Origin: Marinobacterium rhizophilum
GTDB lineage: Bacteria > Pseudomonadota > Gammaproteobacteria > Pseudomonadales > Balneatricaceae
DNA length: 64,000 bases
Assembly: GCF_024397915.1 (NCBI RefSeq)
Contig: NZ_CP073347.1
Span: 682,001 to 746,000 of the forward strand
Direction: 5' to 3'
Part shown: piece after piece, positions 33,942 to 43,299 of the stretch
Numbering within the stretch: the stretch's first letter is position 1
Layout: every line of letters begins with the position of its first letter
Notes under the pieces: model-generated
Seen by the model: the letters and a program-made list of their open reading frames with translations, nothing else
Database searches by the model: none
What the model was told of the DNA's origin: nothing
Position numbers and translations under genes: made by a program

Positions 33942-35183
33942 ATGGGATTTACCAGCACCGGTCTTCACCCGTCACTGATCAATGCGGTCACGGAGCAAGG
34001 CTATACCGAACCTACCCCGATCCAGAGTGCCACCATCCCGGCGATCCTGGCCGGGCAGGATGTGATGGCCGGTGCCCAGACCGGCACCGGAAAGACCGCC
34101 GCCTTCGCGCTGCCCATCCTGCAGCAGCTGAGCGACGCGCCGAGGGCCGAGGGGGCCAGGCGCGTGATTCGGGCGCTGGTGCTTACCCCCACCCGGGAGT
34201 TGGCCCAGCAGGTGTACAAGAGCTTTGTCGATTATGGCCAGAACAGTCCACTGCAGACGGCGCTGGTATACGGCGGCGCCAGCGTCAATACCCAGATGGC
34301 GGCCCTGGCCGGCGGCGTGGATATTCTGGTGGCGACCCCCGGCCGCCTGCTGGACCTGATCGGGCGCGGCGCGGCGGACCTGCGCGAGGTGCGCCACCTG
34401 GTGTTCGATGAAGCCGACCGCATGCTGGACATGGGCTTTATCGACGAAATTCGCCGCATCATGAAGCCCATTCCCGCCGACCGCCAGACGCTGCTGTTCT
34501 CCGCCACCTTTGGTAACGAGATCTTTGATCTGAGCAAGACCCTGCTCACCGACCCCACCCTGATCGAGGTGGATGCCCGCAATACCGTGGCGCGCCAGGT
34601 CGAGCAGATGGTGTACGCGGTGGATGCGGACCGCAAGCGCGAGCTGATTTCCTACCTGATCGGCAGCAAGAACTGGCACCAGGTGCTGATCTTCACCCGC
34701 ACCAAGCAGGCCGCGGACGAGCTTGCCAGCGAGCTGTGCAAGGACGGCCTGAAAACCCAGGCGATCCACGGTGACAAGTCCCAGGGCGCGCGGGAGCGGG
34801 GGCTGGAAGCCTTTCGCGAGGGCAAGATCCGGGTGCTGGTGGCCACCGATGTGGCGGCGCGCGGGCTGGATATTGACCAGCTGCACTACGTGGTCAACTA
34901 TGAGCTGCCCTACAACGCCGAGGACTACATCCACCGTATCGGCCGTACCGGCCGCGCAGGCGGCTCGGGCCAGGCGATTTCGCTGCTGAGCCCGGCGGAG
35001 GAATACCTGCTGGAAGAGATCGAAACCATTCTGGATACCAAACTGCCGCAACAGTGGCTGCCAGGCTACGAGCCTGATCCCACCAAACCGGTGAACCGGC
35101 CGCGCAACGCCAGCAAGGGCGCCCAGAAAAAACGTGCCCGGGACCGCGCCCTGGGCAAAAAGCCGGATCGCCGTCGCCGCTGA
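33942..35183 (+). CDS. rhlE: DEAD-box ATP-dependent RNA helicase (RhlE-like)
   Basis: A 413-residue DEAD-box helicase. Motifs are the Q motif (PTPIQSATIPAIL), I AQTGTGKTAAF, Ia PTRELAQQ, Ib ATPGRLLD, II VFDEADRMLDMGF, III SATF and VI HRIGRTGRAG. A basic tail (KKRARDRALGKKPDRRRR) ends the protein, typical of RhlE-type helicases in RNA decay and ribosome assembly. The ATG at 33942 was chosen; 34 further codons can be read upstream from a GTG but look non-coding. It is convergent with the modF-like gene across a heptanucleotide array. Confidence 0.92.
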   Translation: MGFTSTGLHPSLINAVTEQGYTEPTPIQSATIPAILAGQDVMAGAQTGTGKTAAFALPILQQLSDAPRAEGARRVIRALVLTPTRELAQQVYKSFVDYGQNSPLQTALVYGGASVNTQMAALAGGVDILVATPGRLLDLIGRGAADLREVRHLVFDEADRMLDMGFIDEIRRIMKPIPADRQTLLFSATFGNEIFDLSKTLLTDPTLIEVDARNTVARQVEQMVYAVDADRKRELISYLIGSKNWHQVLIFTRTKQAADELASELCKDGLKTQAIHGDKSQGARERGLEAFREGKIRVLVATDVAARGLDIDQLHYVVNYELPYNAEDYIHRIGRTGRAGGSGQAISLLSPAEEYLLEEIETILDTKLPQQWLPGYEPDPTKPVNRPRNASKGAQKKRARDRALGKKPDRRRR

Positions 35184-35212
35184 GGGCGGAAATGGCTGAA
35201 CCCGGCAGGGCA

Positions 35213-35254
35213 GGGGCAAGGAGCAGGGAGCAGGGAGCTAGGAGCAGGGAGCCC
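35213..35254. repeat. Six-unit heptanucleotide array (GGAGCAG)
   Basis: Six 7-bp units GGRGCNN: GGGGCAA, GGAGCAG twice, GGAGCTA, GGAGCAG and GGAGCCC. It starts 30 bp after the rhlE stop and ends 29 bp before the modF-like stop. On the other strand the unit is CTGCTCC, close to the TTGCTCC units at 55837. Confidence 0.9.
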
Positions 35255-35283
35255 GCACCACCGCGGGCCCTGGCGTGGCGGCG

Positions 35284-36714
35284 CTATTCGGCCGGCGCGG
35301 GAGCGCCCAGCGCCAGGTAGTTGTCGATCCCCCTGATCTGGTCTTCCGGGTGATGGTTGACGTAGATCACCGAGGTCTCGGTGCCGGCACAGATCTTTTC
35401 GATCAGGGCCAGCACCAGCTGGCGGTTCATGTCATCCAGTCCCAGGCAGGGCTCGTCCAGGATCAGCAGCGGCGGATGTTTCACCATTGCCCGGGCGATC
35501 AGCAGCAGGCGCTGATCGCCGTAGGACAGCTTGTTGAACGGCTGGTCGGCCCGTGCACCCATGCCCAGCAGTGCCAGCCACTGGTCGGCAATCTGGCGCT
35601 GGCGCTCGGTGCACTTGGTGTACAGGCCGATACTGTCGTAAAAGCCCGAGATGATCACGTTGCGAAGGCTCGTGCCAACGCGGTAATCCCACTGCAGGGA
35701 GGTGGACACGTAGCCGATGAACTGCTTGATCTGCCAGATGCTTTCGCCGCTGCCGCGCTTGAAGCCAAACACGAAGATATCGTTGACGTAGCACTGCGGA
35801 TGGTCGCCGGTGATCAGTGACAGCAGGCCGGTCTTGCCGCTGCCGTTGGGGCCGCTGAGCTGCCAGTGCTGGTTGCGCTCGATGGTCCAGTGCAGCTGGT
35901 CGATCAGCACCCGCTCGCCGTACTTGATGCTCACACCGTTGAGTTTCACCAGCGGCTGGGCCGGGTCCAGCTTCGCGAGGGCGGTGTCGGGGTCGGCGCC
36001 CGGTACGTCCAGGTCGGTGGTTTTCAGGTGCAGCAGCTGGTACAGCTCGGCGTAGGCGGTTTCGTCGCTGCGCTCCACCCGGTGCGCCAGCCGGCCGTCG
36101 TCAACGTAGGCGATATGGGTGATAAAGTCCGGGAACTCGTCGAAACGGTTCAGTACCAGCACCATCGGAATGGTTTCGACCAGGCTTTCCAGGTACTGCT
36201 GCAGCATGGCCAGGGTGTTGGCGTCCAGGCCATCGAAGGGTTCGTCCAGCACCAGCAGGTCCGGCTGGCTTGCCAGCGCGCGCACCAGCAGCATCTTGCG
36301 CGACTCGCCGGTGGAGAGCTTGCGAAACGCCTGGTCCAGTAGCGGTTCCAGCCCGAACAGGCGTGCCAGCTCGTCCACCAGGGCGGGGTCTGTTTCACCA
36401 TTGAGCAGGATGTCACGCACCGGCGTGCCTTCGGCGATAACGTCCATGATGTCGGCATCGTCCTTTTTCAGCTCGGCGGCGATCAGCTCCGCCTGGGCTT
36501 CAAAGGACACCAGGGCGACGCGGGCCGGCACGCCGGACAGGCTGCCGGAAACGGTCTGGCCGGTGCCGGCCAGCACCGCCGCCAGGGCGGACTTGCCCGA
36601 ACCGTTGGCCCCGGTAATGACCCAGTGCTGGTTGTCTTCTATTTGCCAGTCGATGTTGTGCAGCGCAAAGCGTTCGTCAAAATTAACCGTGAGATCTTCC
36701 AAACGAATAGTCAT
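35284..36714 (-). CDS. modF: ModF-like twin ABC ATPase
   Basis: A 476-residue protein with two ABC ATPase domains and no membrane part. Domain 1 has GANGSGKSAL, LSTGESRKMLLVRAL and LLVLDEPFDGLD; domain 2 has GPNGSGKTGL, LSYGDQRLLLIARAM and LLILDEPCLGLDD. The size and paired layout match E. coli ModF (490 residues), a soluble ABC protein linked by genetics to molybdate/photorepair phenotypes; its function is not settled and no mod genes are nearby. It lies downstream of ilvC on the same strand, separated by a terminator. Confidence 0.85.
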   Translation of the reverse strand: MTIRLEDLTVNFDERFALHNIDWQIEDNQHWVITGANGSGKSALAAVLAGTGQTVSGSLSGVPARVALVSFEAQAELIAAELKKDDADIMDVIAEGTPVRDILLNGETDPALVDELARLFGLEPLLDQAFRKLSTGESRKMLLVRALASQPDLLVLDEPFDGLDANTLAMLQQYLESLVETIPMVLVLNRFDEFPDFITHIAYVDDGRLAHRVERSDETAYAELYQLLHLKTTDLDVPGADPDTALAKLDPAQPLVKLNGVSIKYGERVLIDQLHWTIERNQHWQLSGPNGSGKTGLLSLITGDHPQCYVNDIFVFGFKRGSGESIWQIKQFIGYVSTSLQWDYRVGTSLRNVIISGFYDSIGLYTKCTERQRQIADQWLALLGMGARADQPFNKLSYGDQRLLLIARAMVKHPPLLILDEPCLGLDDMNRQLVLALIEKICAGTETSVIYVNHHPEDQIRGIDNYLALGAPAPAE

Positions 36715-36740
36715 GGGCCTGCCCGTGTGAATTTTTGGGT

Positions 36741-36777
36741 AAAAAAAAGGCCAGGAATCAGTTCCCGGCCTTTTTTA
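36741..36777 (-). terminator. Terminator of ilvC (bidirectional hairpin)
   Basis: A stem of AAAAAAGGCC and GGCCTTTTTT closes a loop near AGGAATCAGTTCC, which adds further pairing. A-runs and T-runs flank both sides, so it can work on either strand. It lies 45 bp after the ilvC stop and just upstream of the modF-like start. Confidence 0.85.
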
Positions 36778-36821
36778 CCGACGCTCCGCCAGGCAGTGCC
36801 CGGCGGATCGCTGCGGTGGTC

Positions 36822-38297
36822 TTAAACGATTTTCTTCATGTCAGCCATGTGGCCGCGCAGGGTCGCACCGATGGCTTCAACCGGGTGGCTGCGCAGGGCG
36901 GTGTTGACTTCGATCAGGCGGGCGTTGTCCACGCCGTTGTCGTCAACGGCCAGGCCGCGACCGATAACGTCGGACTTGATGCCCTTCATGAAGTCGGCCA
37001 GCAGCGGCAGGCAGGCGTGGTTGTACAGGTAGCAACCGTATTCGGCGGTATCGGAGATGGTCGCGTTCATCTCGTACAGCTTCTTGCGGGCGATGGTGTT
37101 GGCGATCAGCGGGGTTTCGTGCAGTGACTCGTAGTAGGCGGAGTCGGCAACGATACCGGCAGCGGTCATGGTTTCGAAGGCCAGCTCGACGCCCGCCTTG
37201 ACCATCGCAACCATCAGGATGCCGTGATCGAAGTATTCCTGCTCGGAGATTTCAACATCGCCGGCCGGGGTTTTTTCGAAGGCGGTTTCGGCGGTTTCAG
37301 CGCGCCATCCCAGCAGGTTTTTGTCATCGTTCGCCCAGTCTTCCATCATGGTGCGGGAGAAGGTGCCATCGATGATGTCGTCCTGGTGCTTGTTGTACAG
37401 CGGACGCATGATCTGCTTGAGCTCTTCAGCCAGGTCGAATGCCTTGATCTTGGCCGGGTTGGACAGGCGATCCAGCATGTTGGTCACGCCGCCGTATTTC
37501 AGGGCTTCGGTGATGGTTTCCCAGCCGTACTGAATCAGCTTGGAGGCGTAGCCTGCATCGATGCCTTCTTCGATCATCTTGTCGAAGCACAGCAGGGAGC
37601 CGGTCTGCAGCATGCCGCACAGGATGGTCTGTTCGCCCATCAGGTCGGATTTGACTTCAGCAATGAAGGAGGACATCAGTACGCCCGCCTTGTGGCCGCC
37701 GGTGCCAACAGCGTATGCCTTGGCCAGGGCCAGGCCTTCGCCCTTGGGATCGTTGTCTTCGTGCACGGCGATCAGGGTCGGTACACCGAAGCCACGCACG
37801 TATTCGTTGCGTACTTCAGAACCCGGGCACTTGGGTGCAACCATGATGACGGTCAGGTCGTCACGGATCTTCATGCCTTCTTCAACGATGTTGAAACCGT
37901 GGGAGTAAGACAGGCAGGCGCCTTCTTTCATCAGCGGCATAACGGCGTTGACAACGGAGGTGTGCTGCTTGTCCGGCGTCAGGTTCAGCACGACGTCGGC
38001 GGTGGGGATCAGGTCTTCGTAGGTGCCGACGGTGAAGCCGTTTTCGGTGGCATTCTTGAAGGACTGGCGCTTCTCGGCGATGGCGGATTCACGCAGGGCG
38101 TAGGACACGTCGCAGCCGCTGTCGCGCAGGTTCATGCCCTGGGCCAGGCCCTGGGCGCCGCAGCCGATAACAACCATTTTCTTGCCTTTGAGAGCTTCAA
38201 CGCCATCGCTGAACTCGTCCATGGACATGAAACGGCACTTGGCCAGTTGCTCGAGCTGCTCGCGCAGCGGCAGGGTATTGAAGTAGTTGTTAGACAT
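36822..38297 (-). CDS. ilvC: Ketol-acid reductoisomerase, class II (long form)
   Basis: A 491-residue KARI, the same length as the E. coli enzyme, which converts acetolactate to dihydroxyisovalerate with NADPH and magnesium in the branched-chain amino-acid pathway. The Rossmann motif is VVIGCGAQGLAQG, and the KARI signature APKCPGSEVRNEY follows. The duplicated C-terminal knotted domain, including EVKSDLMGEQTILCG, marks the long class II type. The start at 38297 (MSNNYFNTLPLR) matches E. coli IlvC; the extra upstream codons do not. It is divergent from ilvY, its usual activator. Confidence 0.97.
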   Translation of the reverse strand: MSNNYFNTLPLREQLEQLAKCRFMSMDEFSDGVEALKGKKMVVIGCGAQGLAQGMNLRDSGCDVSYALRESAIAEKRQSFKNATENGFTVGTYEDLIPTADVVLNLTPDKQHTSVVNAVMPLMKEGACLSYSHGFNIVEEGMKIRDDLTVIMVAPKCPGSEVRNEYVRGFGVPTLIAVHEDNDPKGEGLALAKAYAVGTGGHKAGVLMSSFIAEVKSDLMGEQTILCGMLQTGSLLCFDKMIEEGIDAGYASKLIQYGWETITEALKYGGVTNMLDRLSNPAKIKAFDLAEELKQIMRPLYNKHQDDIIDGTFSRTMMEDWANDDKNLLGWRAETAETAFEKTPAGDVEISEQEYFDHGILMVAMVKAGVELAFETMTAAGIVADSAYYESLHETPLIANTIARKKLYEMNATISDTAEYGCYLYNHACLPLLADFMKGIKSDVIGRGLAVDDNGVDNARLIEVNTALRSHPVEAIGATLRGHMADMKKIV

Positions 38298-38541
38298 GAC
38301 TGAAATTTCCACTCTTTTAAGTTGCTGCCGGGGCAGCGAAATCATCAAGTAAGCCAGGCGTGCGCACGCTAATCGCGGGTCGCTCGGCCCGGCTCGCCAT
38401 TATAGACCCAGGCTGAGCCGGACTCGCACTGCCGTCCGACTTTTCAATGCCGCTACTTTAACGAACTCGTTCTCTTTCGTAAATCGATATAAATGCAACA
38501 TAATGTGCCATATTGTGAAATATGCTCTTCGAGGCGTTCCC
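38298..38541. promoter_or_regulatory. ilvC/ilvY divergent control region
   Basis: A 244-bp gap between the divergent starts. The part at 38480-38535 is AT-rich and carries the inverted-type sequence CAACATAATGTGCCATATTG, a plausible IlvY operator. In enteric bacteria IlvY binds this gap and activates ilvC with acetolactate as inducer; conservation here is inferred. Confidence 0.5.
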
Positions 38542-39429
38542 GTGGATATACGCAACCTGAAACACTTCCTGGCCCTGGCGGACAACCTGCACTTTGGCCG
38601 CGCCAGTGCCGCCTGCCATATCAGCCTGTCGGCACTGTCGCGCAACATCCGCCAGCTGGAGGATGAGCTGGGGGTCGAGCTGTTCAACCGCGACAACCGC
38701 ACCGTGGTGCTGACCGGCGAAGGGCAGAAGTTCCAGCAGTATGCCCGCGAGGCGATCAGCGAGTGGAACCTGATCCGCAATGCGCTGACCGGTGCGCCTG
38801 ACCAGCTGCACGGCGAGGTCAGCCTGTACTGCTCGGTAACGGCGGTGTACAGCCTGCTGTTCGATCTGCTCAACCGGGTGCGGCACGAGTATCCCGGCAT
38901 CGAGATCAAGCTGCACACCGGTGACCCGGAGCAGGCCGTTGCCCGGGTGATTGCCGGCGAGGAAGACATCAGCATCGCCGCCCATCCCCGATCCTTGCCC
39001 CGGGGGCTGGCCTTCAAGCCCGTCATCGTTTCGCCGCTGGTGTTTATCGCCCCCGCCGAGCGCAGCGACCTGGAAGTACCCATAGTGGCGCCCGCAACCC
39101 CCGAGCAATGGGCGCAGACACCGATGATCCTGTCCGAGCGCGGCATTGCCCGCAACCGCATCGATGCCTGGTTTCGCAAGATGGAGGTCAGCCCGCGCAT
39201 CTATGCCCAGGTGGCCGGTAACGAAGCCATCGTCAGCATGGTCAGCCTGGGGCTGGGCATCGGTGTGGTGCCTCAGATTGTGCTGGACAACAGCCCCGTG
39301 GCGGACCGCATCCGCATACTGGATGTGCAGCCGGCGCTGGAGCCCTACGACGTAGGGCTGTTCGCGCTGAAAAAGAACCTGAAAAATCCGCTGGTCAATG
39401 CGTTCTGGTCGCTGGTGGAGGCTGACTGA
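38542..39429 (+). CDS. ilvY: LysR-family activator IlvY
   Basis: A 295-residue LysR regulator beginning at GTG with GAGG upstream, giving MDIRNLKHFLALADNLHFGRAS, close to the start of E. coli IlvY. The helix-turn-helix contains ASAACHISLSALSRNIRQLE and LFNRDNRTVVLTGEG, the RDNRTV wording being typical of IlvY. The effector domain follows (about 90-290). Its place, divergent from ilvC, supports the name. A heptanucleotide array begins 42 bp after its stop. Confidence 0.93.
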   Translation: MDIRNLKHFLALADNLHFGRASAACHISLSALSRNIRQLEDELGVELFNRDNRTVVLTGEGQKFQQYAREAISEWNLIRNALTGAPDQLHGEVSLYCSVTAVYSLLFDLLNRVRHEYPGIEIKLHTGDPEQAVARVIAGEEDISIAAHPRSLPRGLAFKPVIVSPLVFIAPAERSDLEVPIVAPATPEQWAQTPMILSERGIARNRIDAWFRKMEVSPRIYAQVAGNEAIVSMVSLGLGIGVVPQIVLDNSPVADRIRILDVQPALEPYDVGLFALKKNLKNPLVNAFWSLVEAD

Positions 39430-39470
39430 ACCGGCTGGCTGCCACTTTTGTGGGGTCACACCACCCCTGG

Positions 39471-39554
39471 TACCTTATTCCTTATTCCTTATTCCTTATT
39501 CCTTATTCCTTATTCCTTATTCCTTATTCCTTATTCCTTATTCCTTGCCCCTTG
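39471..39554. repeat. Twelve-unit heptanucleotide array (TTCCTTA)
   Basis: Nine perfect TTCCTTA units (39478-39540) flanked by TACCTTA before and TTCCTTG, CCCCTTG after, all in the same 7-bp register. It fills the gap between the convergent ilvY and sterol-desaturase genes, ending nine bases before the stop of the latter. Confidence 0.97.
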
Positions 39555-39563
39555 TGCGTTCGG

Positions 39564-40727
39564 CTACTTTTTCAGCCAGCGGGTGACGGGGTAGAGCAGC
39601 TGGCCGATGAAGCTGCGGGGCAGCCGTACTGTGGTACCGTAGTCCGCCGGCCAGTGCTTGGTGGGCATGTGGTAGGTGCCAAAGAGGCGGTCAAACAGCA
39701 CCGTGTGGGCCGAGTAGTTGGTATCGATGGCGGGCTTTTCCGAGCTGTGATGCCAGTGGTGGAACTGGGGCGTGACCAGCACATATTTCAGCGGCCCGAA
39801 CGACAGCCCCAGGTTGCAGTGAATCAGAATGGCCTGCAGCGCGGCGAAGGCGACATAGATATCCAGCGCGGTCTTGTCGGCCCCCAGCAGGTAGAGCGGC
39901 ACCATCACCATGGCGCGTTCGGAAAACACCTGGATAAAGTGTCCGCGCGAGCCGGCCAGCCAGTCCAGCTGTTCAATCGAGTGGTGCACGGCATGAATCG
40001 GCCAGAGCGGCGTTACCTCGTGGTAAAGCCGGTGCTCCCAGTAAAGCACGAAGTCGGCGCACAGAATGATCACCGCCACCTGCAGCAGCACCGGTGTTGA
40101 GCGCAGGCTTTCCTGCAGCGAGGCGCTGAGGGCCCAGTCGAAGTGGCTGGCGTGATAGTTGGCATAAATCAGGATGGCCGAGATGGCCAGGTGGTTGAAG
40201 CAGAAATACAGCAGGTCCAGGCCCCATTCGCTGCGCAGGATCACCTGGTTGCGGTACTTGGGAAAGCATTTCTCCAGCGTCATGAACACCAGGGTCGAGC
40301 CCAGGAACGCCAGGATCAGCCAGTCGACGCCAAGCGACAGCCGCACAGGCTCCACCGGGCCTACGGGAATGGAATAACCGCCCAGGGCAAAGGCCATGAG
40401 CGTGAGTACGATACCCACCGCCCCCAGGCGCCTGTGGCCGTTCAGCACGAAACTCAGCACGCCGAAAAACAGCGAAAAATACATGCCGTATTTCAGAAAC
40501 TGCTGCAGGAAAGCGGCATCGTAGGCCTGGCGCAGCTCGATCGTCGTCAGGTAGGCAGGATACAGGTACGCCAGCACGGCGAGCAGGCTCAGGGCGCCGA
40601 GAAACAGCGAGCAGTAGGCGCTGATCTTGCCTTCACCAAAGCGGAACTGGCCCTCGATATCGAGTGCTTGCTCGCGTTCGCGGTATTCGTAGTCGTTTTT
40701 CATTGCGTGCCTGTATTTGTCGTCCAT
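39564..40727 (-). CDS. Sterol desaturase / fatty acid hydroxylase superfamily protein
   Basis: A 387-residue integral membrane di-iron enzyme. The His cluster motifs are WEHRLYH, AVHHSIEQLDW and HHWHHSSE, matching HX3-4H, HX2-3HH and HX2HH of the superfamily. About seven membrane segments are spread from residue 35 to 290. The superfamily includes fatty acid hydroxylases and desaturases; the substrate here cannot be told from sequence. The ATG at 40727 is given, but the ATG at 40703 has a better AGG-spaced ribosome binding site. The gene stands alone. Confidence 0.88.
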   Translation of the reverse strand: MDDKYRHAMKNDYEYREREQALDIEGQFRFGEGKISAYCSLFLGALSLLAVLAYLYPAYLTTIELRQAYDAAFLQQFLKYGMYFSLFFGVLSFVLNGHRRLGAVGIVLTLMAFALGGYSIPVGPVEPVRLSLGVDWLILAFLGSTLVFMTLEKCFPKYRNQVILRSEWGLDLLYFCFNHLAISAILIYANYHASHFDWALSASLQESLRSTPVLLQVAVIILCADFVLYWEHRLYHEVTPLWPIHAVHHSIEQLDWLAGSRGHFIQVFSERAMVMVPLYLLGADKTALDIYVAFAALQAILIHCNLGLSFGPLKYVLVTPQFHHWHHSSEKPAIDTNYSAHTVLFDRLFGTYHMPTKHWPADYGTTVRLPRSFIGQLLYPVTRWLKK

Positions 40728-40930
40728 GATATCGGTTAGACCCGCCTGGCAGATCGCCAGGCCCGAAAGTGTGGGCCCGCCGGATGCCGGTTGCCTGCCT
40801 GATTGCCCGCTTAATAGTGGACTATTGAGGGCTGGGAGACCAGTGAGGCCCCGGCATCAGCGACGCACGTTGCCATCGATCTAGGAAGCCTGGTTTGCAG
40901 CGCGTCGCTAAAGGTCTTGCGGTACAGGCG

Positions 40931-41839
40931 TCATGCCTGCAGATGCTGTTGGAAAAATTCTATGGTCCAGTTCCATGCCAGTTCCGCCGCTGCTTCGCTG
41001 TAGCGCTCGGTGGAATCGTTATGGAAGCCGTGATTGACCCCGTCGTACATGTGCACGCTGTACTGCCTGTCGCCGGCGTTGAGATCGGCTTCATAGTCGG
41101 GCCAGGTGGCATTGACCCGTTTGTCCAGCTCCGCCAGGTGAATCAGCAGCGAGGCCTTGATGTTCTGGCGGATGTCCTTGGCCGGCGGTGTACCGTAAAA
41201 CGGCGCCGCGGCATCCACCAGATCCGGCAGGCTCGCCGCCAGCATGTTGGAGATGTAGCCGCCGAAACAGAACCCCACCACGCCGAGTTTGCCGTTACTC
41301 TTGGGATGCGTTTTGAGGAACCTGGCGGCGGCCATGAAGTCCTGCTCGACCTTGGCCTTGTCCAATGAGCTTTGCATCTCGCGGCCCTGGTCGTCGTTGC
41401 CCGGGTAGCCTCCCAGGCTGTGAAGAATGTCGGGCGCAAAGGCGATGAAGCCGGCCTTGGCGGCCCGGCGCGCCACATCCTTGATGTAGGGATTGAGGCC
41501 CCGGTTTTCATGCACCACCAGTACCACCGGGGCCGAGTTGGTCACGGCTGTGGGGGTGACCAGATAACCGCGCCCCTCGCCATGGCCATCGGGTGACGGG
41601 AAGGTCGCATATTCGGCACTGATATCGGGGTCATTGAACGAGACCTGTTCGGCCAGTGCATAGTTGGGTAGCAGGGCCGCGGACAGCACGCTCATGCTGA
41701 ACCCCAGCGCGGTGAGGCTCGACAGGCGTGACAGGAACTCTCGCCGGGTTATGTCGCCGTGCGCGTATTCGTCGTACCAGTCGAAGGCTTCCTGGGGAAT
41801 CTGGTGCGGTTCGCCGTAACTCTTGATAGCTTCTTGCAT
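40931..41839 (-). CDS. Dienelactone hydrolase-family protein with Tat-type signal
   Basis: A 302-residue alpha/beta hydrolase. The start at 41839 has GAGG eight bases upstream. A twin-arginine motif TRREFLS near residue 34 precedes the hydrophobic SLTALGFSMSVLSAALL, so export by Tat is likely, with a 30-residue N-region before it. The catalytic Cys is in VVGFCFGGY, Glu in VVHENRG, Asp in AELDKRV and His in VNHGFHND, the DLH set. The family cleaves dienelactone in aromatic degradation, but most exported members have no known substrate. Upstream neighbours are unrelated. Confidence 0.9.
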   Translation of the reverse strand: MQEAIKSYGEPHQIPQEAFDWYDEYAHGDITRREFLSRLSSLTALGFSMSVLSAALLPNYALAEQVSFNDPDISAEYATFPSPDGHGEGRGYLVTPTAVTNSAPVVLVVHENRGLNPYIKDVARRAAKAGFIAFAPDILHSLGGYPGNDDQGREMQSSLDKAKVEQDFMAAARFLKTHPKSNGKLGVVGFCFGGYISNMLAASLPDLVDAAAPFYGTPPAKDIRQNIKASLLIHLAELDKRVNATWPDYEADLNAGDRQYSVHMYDGVNHGFHNDSTERYSEAAAELAWNWTIEFFQQHLQA

Positions 41840-42129
41840 AACACAACCTCGTCGTCGTTGCTCGAGATAAGCGTTATTCAGGCTAGCCGAAAGTGGTAAA
41901 AGCACGCCGGGAAGCATCGAACTTTGCATTCCTTTGGGTTTGTGCGTGCTTGGGCGCCAGATGCGTAACGTGCCGGGAGCGCGGTGAGCAGAGCCTGGAC
42001 AGAGACAGAGGGTCCAGACCAGCGGTCGGAAGGCGCGCAGCCGTGCAGCAACTGATTTACCCCGTCCGGCGTGGGGTGTATTAACGCGCGGGCCGGTGGC
42101 AATAGAACCCAACAGGAGCGCAACCCATC

Positions 42130-42674
42130 ATGACCGAACAGGAAAAAATGCTGGCCGGCTTGTCCTATGACTCCTGGGATCCTGCGCTGGTGGGCTTTCG
42201 GAAGACAGCCAAGTCTCTGTGCCATCGGTTCAACCTGGCGGATCCGGCCGATCTCGAGGGCCGGATGGCCACCCTGGCCGGGCTGCTGAAGCTCGGGGGC
42301 ACGGCGCATATCGAGCCGAATTTCTTCTGCGACTACGGCTTCAATATACATGTCCGTGATGGCTTCTATTCAAACCACAACCTGACGATTCTCGATGTTT
42401 GCCGGGTTGATATCGGGATAGGATCCTGTTCGGCCCCAACGTTATGCTGAGCACCGCAACGCATCCGGTTGGTCCGGTTGCGCGGCTGGATAGCGGATAC
42501 GGCGCGCCGATCAGGATTGGCGACAACAGCTGGCTCGGCGGTAACGTCTCGGTACTGCCGGGCATCATCATTGGATGCAATTGTGTCGCGGGCGCCGGCA
42601 GCGTCGTAACCCGCGATCTGCCCGATAGTGTCGTTGCGGCGGGCAATCCCTGATGGGTCATCCGATCGGTGTAG
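42130..42674 (+). pseudogene. Maltose/nodulation O-acetyltransferase-like gene, frameshifted
   Basis: The first frame (42130-42450) reads like the start of a Maa/NodL acetyltransferase: MTEQEKMLAGLSYDSWDP, then FCDYGFNIHVRDGFYSNHN and LDVCRVDIG. It then slips to a wrong frame. The second frame (from about 42421, read through 42651) continues the family: LFGPNVMLSTATHPVGPVA, IRIGDNSWLGGNVSVLPG and AGSVVTRDLPDSVVAAGNP. The switch sits at the GGG at 42415-42417; one more G would restore IGDRILFG. A TGA then truncates the end early, followed by WVIRSV in the same frame, matching the usual GNPCRVIR-type tail. Two lesions argue for a true pseudogene over a sequencing error. Confidence 0.88.
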
Positions 42675-43140
42675 CACTGCTCGGTGTACAGCGGTTGTAT
42701 CGATTCACGCAGCGGCAGCGTTGATGGCGCCTGGGGTTCTGTTCGAGTGAAATAGCCTGTTGCTGCAGAATTTCCGCCTCGGCGGGATCGCCGCTCGTGA
42801 GCCAGCGCTGGTACAGCGCCATGATCTCCGAGGCGCTGTACTTGCGGTAGTGCCTGCAGCTGCGGGCGACCAGTTCCAGCATCCAGGCGAAGCTGCCGGC
42901 CAGCTCAGCGAGGACGTGCCGGTGGTGCGCCGCATTGTCAGCCAGGAAATCGTAGGCGCCGCTACCCATGCCGATAAAGTAATCGCGCTGGATACCCCGT
43001 TTTGCATAAAGCTCGGGGAATAGGGCGCCGAGAAACAGCGCCAGGTCACCGAGGTGTCGCAGTATCAGGCAGCGTTCGCAGCTGTCGCCGGCTTCCAGCG
43101 CATCGCCATGGTGGCGGATCTGCCGGAGGACGAGGACAAA
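42658..43140 (-). pseudogene. Decayed hypothetical gene
   Basis: One frame is open on the minus strand from well beyond 43140 to 42658 with protein-like content: LILRHLGDLALFLGALFPELYAKRG, DYFIGMGSGAYDFLADNAAHHRHV, LAELAGSFAWMLELVARSC, ASEIMALYQRWLTSGDPAEAEIL. No ATG or GTG start lies in this frame in the upper part, and the upstream portion turns to low-quality sequence. The 3' end shows no clean family end. It looks like a gene that lost its start. I do not recognise the family. Confidence 0.5.
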
Positions 43141-43299
43141 CCGGACGCGCCGGCCCCTATGGGTGGTGACTGGGGCTGATCGCAGCCCCAGGCGGGGTAT
43201 GGCGCTGTGCCGACCAGAGCCCTTCGAAAAGCGCCGTATCCCGCAGGCGCGCCGGCCCCGGCGCGAAGCAGCGATTTTGGGATCGGGTGCATGGACGGT

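Noticed and set aside
42415..42417. Programmed frameshifting in the maa-like gene
   Set aside because: No slippery heptamer or following pseudoknot is evident, and a second lesion (premature TGA) is present, so decay is simpler.
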